DNA from: Elysia marginata
Lineage: Eukaryota; Mollusca; Gastropoda; Plakobranchidae
Length of the DNA stretch: 26,025 bases
Assembly: GCA_019649035.1 (NCBI GenBank)
Contig: BMAT01001508.1
Span: 122,677-148,701, forward strand
Reading direction: 5' to 3'
The notes beneath the pieces were generated by a model. It saw nothing but the letters and a program-made list of their open reading frames with translations. It had not been told where the DNA came from and searched no databases. The stretch's first letter is position 1; every line of letters starts with the position of its first letter. Below are positions 9,721 through 19,424 of the stretch, one piece after another. The position numbers and the translations under genes were made by a program.

Positions 9721-11498
9721 TTCTATGATAATAAAAGACAAATATATAGAAAGGAGATTTTTGAAATAACTTTTCGTTCACCACTGGGATCAGCTTTCGC
9801 AGTGTTATTAATTCCATCTGTCTTTCTCTTATCACACCCTTTCAACACTTTTTATTTCTTTCGGAGATTTTTCTAGAAATGACCTCTTGCTATATTACTT
9901 GGGACTGCTTCTGTAAAAACATCACCTCACACCTCCTTTTGCCCCCCCCCCTTTTTTTTTACCCCCTCGCGCCCTATCTATGTTTTCCTTGTCCCAAACT
10001 TAACTCTTCATTTAGTACGCCTGATATTTTCTAAATCCTCATGGTTCTGTTTTTAGAAATGACACCCATAAAGAGATTTAACTGACCACAAAAGTTAATT
10101 ATGTCTCGTGTTAATCTCCTCTATCTCCTCCTGATTTCCTTGTTGCAATCTTTCCCGACCAAATAATTTTGGCTCCAAAATCTCGTATGTTTTAAGCTGC
10201 GACATTATTAATTAATTGACAGCTTTTCGCGTCTTAACAACCTACCTTGTGAACGCTGGCGGCCATGTCTGATGTAAAAACCTAAAACAAATCGACTCAT
10301 TTACTTTAGACACTATAGACAGTCATGTATATTTTGTCATGATACAGGAGATACATTTAAAATCCTACCACAAAATGTCCTCAAATTATGTTATTTGTTT
10401 GTGAACTCAAAAATGTTTACTATTCATGGGTGATGGTTTGACATTGAAAACTAGAACTACGTCACTGCCTTGAGGGACATAATTAAACACTTTTGCGCTT
10501 GCCTTTATATTATTCCTTAGGTCTCCCGTTTGGTCCAACTTATTCTTCTTATAACTCGTAGCCAAAGTCTTTCTCTTCGTTTTAATTAACACTTTCACCT
10601 TTCGATTATTTTATCTTTTGTTTTCCGTATTCCATTATCTTTCTAACTTAACTAACTTTCCCTTCCTTTCTTTCTCTCCCGCTCTTTCATAAAAGGGCAT
10701 CTTTTCGCCCCTTCTCCCACTCTCTCTTTTATACTTCCATTGTCTTTAACGATATCTCTGTCCATTTATAAAAAAATAATGAGAAGAGGCACTGACTGTG
10801 GGCTCTTTTAACTCTACTTTGATTTCAACAGCATACTGTACAAACGAGCATTGAAAATGTATAATTTGGTTTATAATAAGCCTAAACCTGTCGAGCAGTG
10901 CATCCGACCAATATTAAAACGAAAAAGCCAATATTTTCAAAAATGTAATTTTTGTTTGGCCAAAATGTTTAATAGCGATTTAAATAAAGAATGACACCCC
11001 CTTCCACCCTAGATCTATTGATAGATCATGAATTCTTGCCATCTGCCTATCCGGTTTCGATACGTGAATACTGGGACATTACATTCGACAGCATTTTTTG
11101 CTTCTTTTTTTTTTGTAATTTACGCAGCGCAATCGTCGGCGACTGGTGCAAGAGGGAAAGCCGTTCAATAGGCCCTACTCTGTTGCGCTCAAAAAAAAAA
11201 AAAAAGCAAAGTCCTCTTCAAAGGCCAAAACGACTGTGTTAAAAAAACACTATAATAGAGCTTGAGTTCAATTATTTTCCAAGATAGATTTACATATTTT
11301 GCGTTCAGATGAGAATGATCAATGACATGTAAATGCCTTAAAAGCTACATATTGTGTTAACAAACACTGCATAGCTCTAGATCTAGACCGAAATCCTGTT
11401 AACTTGCCAAGATAAAGATTAAGATTTAGGCCTACATCTAATTCTAATTCAGATCTGATTTCAACATGTCACCTGCAAATCTCAAGGCGAAAAAAAAA
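9721..11498. other. intergenic, no gene seen
   Basis: This is AT-rich sequence with short homopolymers (C/T run near 9942-9962, A run near 11191-11205). From about 11370 it contains clustered CTAGATCTAG and AGGCCTA words. No coding frame is supportable. Confidence 0.5.
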
Positions 11499-11572
11499 NN
11501 NNNNNNNNNNNNNNNNNNNNNNNNNNNNNNNNNNNNNNNNNNNNNNNNNNNNNNNNNNNNNNNNNNNNNNNN
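11499..11572. other. assembly gap (74 N)
   Basis: This is unresolved sequence. It is flanked by adenines on both sides (8 before, about 39 after), so the gap sits inside a poly-A stretch that assembly failed to cross. Frames called across it are artefacts. Confidence 0.99.
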
Positions 11573-11612
<40 letters not shown>

Positions 11613-11693
11613 AGGGACGAGAGAGAGAAGGAGAGAGAAAGAGAGAGATGGAGAGACAGACAGACAGAGAGACACAGAGACAGACAGACACAG

Positions 11694-11751
<58 letters not shown>

Positions 11752-11760
11752 CACACACAC
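11573..11760. repeat. poly-A followed by (GA)n / (GACA)n / (CA)n
   Basis: An A-run to about 11611 leads into imperfect GA, GACA and CAGA units. A pure GA tract runs to about 11749, then a short CA run. All open frames here are repeat translations. Confidence 0.93.
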
Positions 11761-12134
11761 AGACATACAGAGAAACAGATGAAAATAAAGAGCGAAGGGG
11801 AAATCAAAATGCACCGGACAGAAACATTAGACATAAAGAAGATAAACCGACAGAATGAAAAGGACATAATGGTAGTTTATAGATACAATGTATGAGGACA
11901 AAAAGGAGAATAATAATGACTTTTGACCCCACAACCCTTACTAGTTTTGTAAAAGTAAATAAATAAGTAAAACACCTTTAAAGAGTAACATAATTATAAG
12001 CACAAGTCATGTATCTGTATAACCATCAGATAAAAGAAAGGTCTAAATACACAATTATCTTTGATCTTGTTAGAAGGAGCACCCTGGACATACAAGGTCA
12101 GAGCCACAGAAAAATAATTAGATCTAGTATAATG
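11761..12134. other. intergenic, no gene seen
   Basis: This is AT-rich sequence with no motif recognised. Confidence 0.5.
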
Positions 12135-12144
12135 TAGTTTGTGG

Positions 12145-12285
12145 TCAGAGCTGATTCCATCCGCTGGTTGCCTCGTCACCGGTCCACACTTGACATTGGA
12201 TAGCTCTGTTACCGGGCTCGGCACCGCGAGGATCGGCGACACTCAGCCCCACTCCCACCCACTTCCCCTGCTTATCGCGATCCAT
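12145..12285 (-). CDS. possible small ORF or exon in a GC-elevated island (46 residues)
   Basis: I do not recognise this product. The frame starts at ATG 12285-12283 with A at -3 and G at +4 and ends with TGA at 12147-12145. The 46 residues include GKWVGVGLSVADPRG and end in SGWNQL. The composition (Gly, Asp, Gln, three Trp) looks more protein-like than the Phe/Leu/Ser-rich translations of surrounding DNA. G+C content rises over nearly the same interval and falls back just past the stop. It has no signal peptide or membrane segment. It could be a micropeptide, the last exon of an unseen gene, a decayed mobile-element fragment, or a chance frame in a GC-rich patch. The plus strand over the same bases is also open for 61 codons, which argues for caution. 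Confidence 0.2.
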   Translation of the reverse strand: MDRDKQGKWVGVGLSVADPRGAEPGNRAIQCQVWTGDEATSGWNQL

Positions 12286-12549
12286 TTTGTGATTCCTTTT
12301 TTTAATATTAGATATATCGATTAGCATTGCAGCACCAAACAAAGCTTTTAAAAACTCCTTTTAAGATGGATAAATTGAGTAGAAGTTGGGCCCGCAGTAG
12401 TTTTAAAAAAGGGCTTGTCAATTCTGTTTATTTAGAATTTCATTACTCTGCATCAGACAAAATCTGATTTTTATAACATCAATAATAATGATAAATTATC
12501 ATAGTGATAACAATCCCACCGAAAACAACACACGCAACATCATCATAAT

Positions 12550-12674
12550 TAACAATAACAACAACAACAACAACAACAACAACAATAAAAAAAATAATAA
12601 TAATAATAATAATAATGATAATAATAACAATAATAATAATAATAATAATGATAATAGTAATAATAATAATAATA
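12550..12674. repeat. (AAC)n / (AAT)n trinucleotide microsatellite
   Basis: An AAC-unit tract passes into AAT units with GAT interruptions. Looser AAT units begin at 12481. The poly-Asn and poly-Ile/Leu frames are repeat translations. Confidence 0.95.
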
Positions 12675-12675
12675 T

Positions 12676-13230
12676 AATAGTGATAAGAACCATACCTAAA
12701 ACGACAAGGACAACAACATCCATCCAAACATGCATCCAATAAAAAAAAGCTCTAAGAGACATAATTATAATGTTTGCTCTACGAATTTCCCTTCTGGTGT
12801 TCGCATTGTGGCACACAGCACTCTTGCATTGTATACGACCAATCTACTGCTTTCTTAAGGCTGAATATGTCAAACTTTGATAATTCAAATTGTGAAAGAT
12901 TCATTAAAGCGTGTTCGGCTAGTTCATGTAGAAGAGCTCACTGTGGAGCTACCTCGCTGAATACAATGACATTGCTGCTCTGTTCACTGACTTGAAGACC
13001 TAAATACAAAGACCCCTTATCTTTAGTATAGAAGCACAATGCGGGCGTACTATCACATTTTAGATTTCAAAATTATACTTGGATGGTATCAAACGGCACT
13101 TTTGGATAGAAGTTAAAGGAAAACATAACATATTTTTTTTTAAATCTAGACAACGCCATTCGAGGATGAAAGCAACGAACTTGGTCACAGTGAGAATGTT
13201 CATTTTGAGTTGTATCAATCACTCACCGAA
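12676..13230. other. intergenic, no gene seen
   Basis: Only short unsupported frames are present (12774-12995, 13079-13288). Confidence 0.5.
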
Positions 13231-13239
13231 TACTGCAGT

Positions 13240-13560
13240 GAAGAGTGCACGGTCATTCCATCCATCTGCTTATGTCAACGTCCTCTGATGGCCGGCCACT
13301 GTTATCGCACGGGAGATAACCAGGGATGGATTTGGCGACGGCTGCCTGCTACCCTGATGTTAAGCTTACAGGAATTAATGCTGTCAACAAGAGATGCACT
13401 ATGTACATACTCTTTTTCATATAGCAGCAAGAGCTTGCAGGTTAAATACTAGTTATATCCTCGTACTGACCGCTAGTTGTGGCCAGAGACTGGACGCCAG
13501 AGTGTTGACCGCTCCGCCTACATTGACTTGGACTTTATGAGATTTGCATATGCTTGGTTT
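13240..13560. promoter_or_regulatory. candidate cis-regulatory cluster (GATA pair, repeated TGACCGCT, octamer)
   Basis: GTTATC at 13301-13306 and GATAAC at 13315-13320 form inverted GATA sites. TGACCGCT occurs twice in the same orientation (13467-13474 and 13506-13513). A perfect POU octamer ATTTGCAT lies at 13542-13549. G+C is higher than the flanks. The call is based only on motif density. Confidence 0.25.
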
Positions 13561-14159
13561 GTGGGAAGCGCAGAGAATGTAACATGAGAGCTGTCTTTCA
13601 GTACAACGTTGTTAGTCAGTAAATGGCCACAAGAGTTAATATAAAATAAAAAAAAAATATTTATAATAGGCAAATTATCATAATAACAAAAAGGTTTCCA
13701 AAACTTTGGAAAGATTAAGAATTATACTAGAATATGATTGTTTTTTCATTGAGGATATCTGCTCACAAAATGCTCAATCAACCCACACAGGCTAAACTAT
13801 TTATTTGAGGAAAATACATGTTCTGTCGGGCCATTAAGGCTCTTTTGGGGTTTCTGATAAGGCAATATTTTATTTTTCTTCCTTTTTCCCCCTGCACGCA
13901 ATGCGAAGGATGGTAAGCTACTTATCCATCCTTTTCTTTCAGTCGGCGTCTTTGAAGACGACAACAACAAAGCCTTCAATGATGGTATGAAGTAGGATCG
14001 AGGTAAAGTGATTTGAAAGAAGAACAAGATAAAATAGAAACTTTCATGCAAATTCAATGAGAAGAGCGTTTCAAAAGTACAACTTCATCAGTGAACCATT
14101 ATGCTCAGTTCATTGGTAAGATGTATAATAGCCACCATAGCCAGAGTTTGAAAAGTACT
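13561..14159. other. intergenic, no gene seen
   Basis: This is AT-rich sequence. An 86-codon minus frame (13797-14057) has no motif. A small palindrome at 13947-13960 (CGTCTT-TG-AAGACG) is the only structure noticed. Confidence 0.5.
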
Positions 14160-14440
14160 TAACAGATTCTGGGGGACTGCGGTTTCCGCCCCAGACCAGA
14201 CCTCAGGCTTTTGATAGCAGTGTGTGAAACGATGTCGTTATCAAAACCTAATACGTCTCACGTACATCGCGACCGTAGGTAAAACGGTCGGTCAAAGAGG
14301 GGGCGAGGCAGCGAGCTGCGTGGCTAGGAAGTTAATAGACCCACAGGATATCATTATGGGAGGTCCATTGACACGGTGATACCTGAGACGACTGTAACTG
14401 GCGAGGTGGTGCTGACTTCCTCCTGGGCCCTAGGTCTTCT
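14160..14440. other. GC-rich, hairpin-dense island of unknown nature
   Basis: This block is markedly richer in G+C and CpG than its surroundings and has several close inverted repeats. They are TTTTGATA/TATCAAAA at 14209-14216/14239-14246, a perfect 7-bp stem with 7-base loop at 14270-14290 (CGACCGT/ACGGTCG), and a short GCAG/CTGC hairpin just after it (about 14312-14323). No long frame is present. It could be a structured noncoding RNA, a SINE-like or MITE-like element, or a conserved regulatory block. I cannot assign it to a family. Confidence 0.35.
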
Positions 14441-15975
14441 TAATAGTAATCAAAATGTACGTCGGCAATATCAATTCGAAGAGTTAACAACGAGAAACCT
14501 CACATAAAGAATTTTGAGGAATCAGATAATGCAAATGGCTAACATACAGGAAAAGAACATAGTTGTCATCCACAGCAACACTCTTGAATAGCACGGGTTA
14601 TGTAGTGGTATCTTTTTTTAAAAACAACACAGAAAGAGAGAAAGAGGGACAGATGCAGACAGATAGATACAAAGAAAAAGACAGAGGCGCAGAAAAGAAA
14701 ACCCGGCACGGACAAAGGTGCAAAGGCGTAGGCGTTTAAGATAAGTAACTCTTTACGCTCAGGAAGCGAAGGTATTTTTTTTTCAAGACACCAATCTACA
14801 ATTGTACAGCAATATTAGAAAAACCAAAAACAAAAGCCCCAGTCTTTTAGCTATTTTAGATTAATGTTTCATTGCTGTTGGTATTATTCTTTATAATTAT
14901 GTCAAGATCTTGAAGTGGAGGAACGGTCCCCGAGGTAACTTCTTTGATTTCAAGGTTTGCGCCAGTGATAAGTACCAAACAGTTCAGAATGGTCAATTTT
15001 GTGAAGGATGAACAACTGAATTAAGTATTTTTGATGGTCATTATGGTGACGGCCGCCAACTTGTTGCTTCTAAACACGTGAACATGAACTATGACGAGAC
15101 GAACAGATGGCTATGACTATATTGGAAACTCACGCTTAGAAGTCAAAAGGAAAAAAAAAATCTTAATGAGGTTGTGTTACATAACTGTTAAAATATTGAT
15201 AGCATAAAAGTGCCCAGACCGAGGTCTGCATGTAGTTTTAGATCACTGTGCAGATTAGAAGTGAATAATATCTAGATAAGCTTCATTTGTATGTAAGTTG
15301 ACCTTGAGTTTCTTCCTGTGTTATTTTTATTCTTCAGATATCTGTATATTAAAGCTGAAGATTTTACGTTCCATTTCGTCAAACTTAAAACATAAAAATT
15401 TTGGGGAACGAATGATGACTTAGAATGTAAATTTCCAAGAAAAGGTGCACAAAAAAAGTTTATAGATTTTAATGTTTTGCCAACACACCAAATTAGAACA
15501 CACCGCGAAAAAAACTTGCTTTGCTGAACATACCATCTAGCTTTTACAATGACTAACATTCGAATCTAGGCCTAGACGGTGGTGACGCCGATCCAGATTT
15601 TAAATTTCAAAAAGGAACTTTCCTAGACCTCAATTGAATTAAAAAAAATATTCCCTTTAAAAATTTTAGAGGCTGATCTCATTAAAACCTAACTTTTTAA
15701 AGCTCTGGGTTCTTTCGCATCCAGTAGAAGATACTGATAGTTTGGACCTAAGCTCTATTATGATATGTTTTTTTCCAAACCTATCCAGTTCTACAATTTT
15801 AATAAATGACTATGTCTTTGGAAACACCTGTATCTTTCAGATATTTAAAAAAAACATATTTTTAGAAATTGTTAAAAAAATAATTTGCTTTTTAAATTAA
15901 AAAAACCCAAAGGAATTTTCTCCTCCAATTCCAGGACTTTTTCTAAACCATGCTAAATATTGCAAAAAGCTCAAT
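14441..15975. other. intergenic, no gene seen
   Basis: This is AT-rich sequence with many short A/T homopolymers. A 95-codon minus frame (15272-15559) lacks motifs. TCTAGGCCTAGA-type words occur near 15565. Confidence 0.5.
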
Positions 15976-15979
15976 TTTT

Positions 15980-16060
15980 TTTCACAACCAAAGGCGCCCG
16001 ACACCAAATTTCAAAACGATTGGGCAAAAAATAAAAGAGGAGATAGATTTTATATGCACA
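15980..16060. repeat. probable dispersed-repeat fragment ending in a CA tract
   Basis: A segment containing CCAAATTTCAAAACGATTGG is followed by an A-rich/GA stretch and a short CACACA tract (about 16058-16068). This layout resembles a widespread class of invertebrate dispersed repeats whose conserved core runs into a CA microsatellite tail. The family assignment is from general recognition and was not searched. Boundaries are approximate. Confidence 0.3.
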
Positions 16061-16065
16061 CACAC

Positions 16066-16767
16066 ACTAATCACATTTTGAGCGACCTGCACTCGAAATA
16101 TAAAAAAAATAAAGGGGAAAAACATCTAGATCTAGTAGGCCTACCTTAACATGCCCGACTGACGCGCTACGTTGACTGGCAACCAATGCATCTAAATTTA
16201 ATGAATTTTCGGTGGGTTTGTTTTGTAAAGTGGTTGAAATTTAGAAACATGTAAAAGTATTGACTTTGATACTTGACTTTTATTGACTCTTATATATATA
16301 TAATAATCATAAAAGTAAAAAAGAAAGATGAAGATGAAAAAGTGGATGTAGGAGAAAATAAAAGTGCCTTAAAATCTAGATGGACTCCCAGAAAGAAGGT
16401 GGGTTGAGGGGTGGGGGACTAAGGGGAAAGGGCCTGTGGAATCACGCAAACTGTAGCAGAATTACATATTGAAAGAAATAATGAACACAAAGTAGAATAA
16501 AATTAACGAGAATTAGTTATACTGAAATAGGATATTCTCCAGGTCTCTCCCGCCTAGTACCACTCTCCATTTTTTCTAGGAGTCCTTTCTATAGATCTAT
16601 ATCTAGATTTTTATTTTCCCCTACACCCACTTTCTTAATATCTTCATATTTTTTCTTTACAGTTACTATTATTATATTTTTTAAGCGTTAATACAATATT
16701 ATAGCTTTTCTTTTATTGTTAGTCGTGTGCCTATTTATGTAAGTGTCTTATACGTTTTTATTTTTTT
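16066..16767. other. intergenic, no gene seen
   Basis: CTAGATCTAG and TAGGCCTA words occur at about 16124-16145 and again near 16590-16610. A short TA repeat is near 16293. No gene is supportable. Confidence 0.5.
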
Positions 16768-16815
16768 AGTCTGATGAAAGCATAAAGCCGAAAGCTTAAT
16801 TGTTTCGTCTGTACT
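16768..16815 (+). ncRNA. degenerate hammerhead-ribozyme-like core
   Basis: The conserved core elements appear in the right order and close spacing: CTGATGA at 16771-16777, CGAAA at 16789-16793, then GTC at 16807-16809. A short AGT/ACT pairing (16768-16770 with 16813-16815) could form stem I. Stem II is weak: two G-C pairs (16780-81 with 16787-88) with a mismatch at its base. Stem III is not convincing. Such cores occur in Penelope-like elements and other retroelements across invertebrates, so this is most likely a decayed element end and not an active ribozyme. No reverse-transcriptase frame is nearby. Confidence 0.3.
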
Positions 16816-19190
16816 CTTAGAACTGGAATATTTACCTTACTAAATGATTTCTTATTTGCTTATTCACACAGCTCTACTGCCACTCTTATTTAATTTTCAC
16901 ACACAATACTGAATTACTGGTTGCTTATAAAGCTGTGTTACGTTAATCTTTATTCTTTAATTTATCAACTCGACAGAACATTGCGGTTCATTTTATTTAC
17001 AGGAGGTGAAAGAACTCACCAAGATCTTACGAGTGTGAAATTTGCAACATTTTTTTTTATGAAACTGTTGCAGACAACTACATGGTTCAGAAGTTTATCA
17101 GCCTCAGAAACAATTTTCTATTCCTATATTAAACGCAACTGTTTCCCTTAGAATTGCTGAGCTTCCTCAGTTTAATGTGCTAGTCAGATCAGAAAATCTT
17201 CCACTCAGTCTCTTTATCCAGTCTCATAACGCGAAGGTTGCCAATCAATCATAGACTATCAGTAGAAAGAATCACTTTGTGAGGCGCCGAGTCGAAGAAG
17301 ATTCATGGAAGCATTTTCAGCCTTACAAAACAAAAGTAAAGGTTTTGTGCATCATTTTATTAAAATTAAACGGCGATATCTCACTATGGTAAGATTTGCG
17401 GCCCGAGGCGATAAGGATTTTGCTTTCTCTGATCTTCTGGCTTCTAAAAGGGTCAACAGTGATATATCATTGGCTCCAGGTATCACGATGAGCGTGTATG
17501 TCTGAGAAGTAATTGCAATATTCTTACTACCAGGGCAGTCTAAGTTCCTTTCACATGGCATGATTTTCTCAACATGATCACAGACGTGTGCGATGCAAAA
17601 CGTCTGACTTTCTTCAAAACTATTTAGTTTAAAATTTAACGCTTTCTTCAGGCAGTGCGGTCTTTTCGATCTGAAGAATCAAATATCAGTTCTTTTCATT
17701 TGACTAACAGCGCCAACGCCATGACGCCATAACAATCTATATCTTTTCGGCCACCAGCATCAATATTATGTTCAGATCCCTCATCTGCTTTATTTCTACT
17801 GAACATCTTCAGATGTTTCACAGGCTACTAGGATAACTGGAACATTCTCTTCCATGTTCAGCTAAGACAAGTCGTCTGGCACTTCAACCAAGGAACTTTG
17901 TTTTCAGACAGTTAATGTTACCATTGTAACCACCAGTCCTGGTCCTTCTCACATAGCGCCTTGCTGTTTTCCATTCTTAGCTTCACACTTCTCATAAAGA
18001 ATCAATATCATAGTAAAAGAAAGTATTACCTTGGTTTAGTTCATTTTGCCATTGAGCGTGAAGTTCTGAGATCAGGCTTACCAATGATGCGACTGGGAAA
18101 GCAGCTTGTCTTTCAGACGCCTAAATGTTTTATGACGGCTGTAAAGCCATTGATTGAGATTGCAACTTAGCAAAATCAGAGCTTGCTGAGCTTTTTAACT
18201 AGAGAACACCAAAATTGACCGCCTGTGGTTTTTTTTGACAGGGTATAAAATTGTTGGAATTTTGAACTCTAAGTTGTGTAGAAGGGGGTAAACATTTCTT
18301 TCTTTAATAATGACAAAAGGAGAAAAAAAAACAAGCGAAGAAAAAGTACCAAAGGCGACATGAATTGACAAGGTGATTATTACCATATAAACCTGTTCGC
18401 GCGAGGTTTTTCATTATAATTATGAGGATTTCAAAATCACAATCAAGGGCCATATTGTTTTGGAGGTGGCACTGGTTGTTGTCAGATACCGGTAAAGGCA
18501 AAAACCATAAGTTATATCATGGTATTATATATTTCTATACTGACGAACCCTGACGGTGCCATCTTCCACTATCAGGTCTTCACGAATATTCTGATCTTTG
18601 CCAATATTGTTTAAGCGTACCTTCTTTTTTATTCTAAGTTTGAACATATCACTAATTTTTTTTATTTGTAAAATTTTGTGTCGCTTCTCTCTCCTAATTT
18701 TTTGACACCCCCCCCCTCAGTCTTTATAGTATGCAAATTTTCGCACCAGTAATTCTTTAAAGAAAAAAAAATCATTAAATTACGTTTTGTTTTATTTTCC
18801 ACCCCACGATTATAGCCTTAATTCACCTGAAATGCCTTTGTTACTTGAAGAAAACGTAGCATTGTGGGTGGAACTTCTGGTGTCCGAAAGCTAGATCGCG
18901 CAGGTGAGATTATATCACATCTAATAGGGTTTAGAAGCAGTTCAGAGCGAGATCCTACATTAAGATCTCCTTGTATTACAATTGGCAAAATTTTCACAAG
19001 TCCTTTAATCCATATCACATCTCAGTACACCAAGTCTGGGTCTAGATCTGATCAGGCTCAGGGGACAAGATCTAAAAGACACCCACACCTATCCCTAAAA
19101 TGAGAATATATGAAACTTAATTGTTTTTTATAATGGGAGTGACTGCTTCTACTTATGAACTGCAGATACTCCACCTCCTCTTCCTTCTCT
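16816..19190. other. intergenic, no gene seen
   Basis: There are numerous short frames under 80 codons with no motif. AGATCT-containing words recur near 18963, 19040 and 19067. The 18818-19103 part has higher complexity, with open frames on both strands, but nothing identifiable. Confidence 0.5.
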
Positions 19191-19251
<61 letters not shown>

Positions 19252-19271
19252 GCTGCTACAATTACTACTAT

Positions 19272-19355
<84 letters not shown>

Positions 19356-19368
19356 CACTACTACTACT
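19191..19368. repeat. (CTA)n trinucleotide microsatellite, about 178 bp
   Basis: This long CTA/TAC tract has a few interruptions near 19251-19275 (TGCTGCTACAATT) and near 19355. The poly-Leu, poly-Tyr and poly-Val frames are repeat translations. Confidence 0.97.
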
Positions 19369-19378
19369 TTTTGTGTGG

Positions 19379-19424
19379 CTTCTTGGTCTAGTGGTAGACG
19401 ATTATAGTCTTTCGAACCAAGAAG
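19379..19424. other. tRNA/SINE-like fragment beside the CTA repeat
   Basis: A plus-strand TGGTCTAGTGG (about 19384-19394) resembles an RNA polymerase III A-box as in Glu/Asp/Gly-type tRNAs. It is enclosed by a perfect 8-bp inverted repeat (CTTCTTGG 19379-19386, CCAAGAAG 19417-19424). An AGAC/GTCT stem with a 7-base loop lies inside. There is no proper B-box on the same strand, although the minus strand reads GGTTCGAAAGA here. It is not a functional tRNA and may be a degenerate SINE piece. Confidence 0.2.

Noticed and set aside
11444-11867. Frames of 104-132 codons across the N gap
   Set aside because: They consist of unknown bases plus poly-A and GA-repeat translations.
12479-12816. Poly-Asn, poly-Ile and poly-Leu frames
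   Set aside because: They are translations of the AAC/AAT microsatellite.
18818-19103. Open frames on both strands thought at first to be a retroelement fragment
   Set aside because: No reverse-transcriptase or endonuclease motif could be located, and the resemblance was too vague to report.
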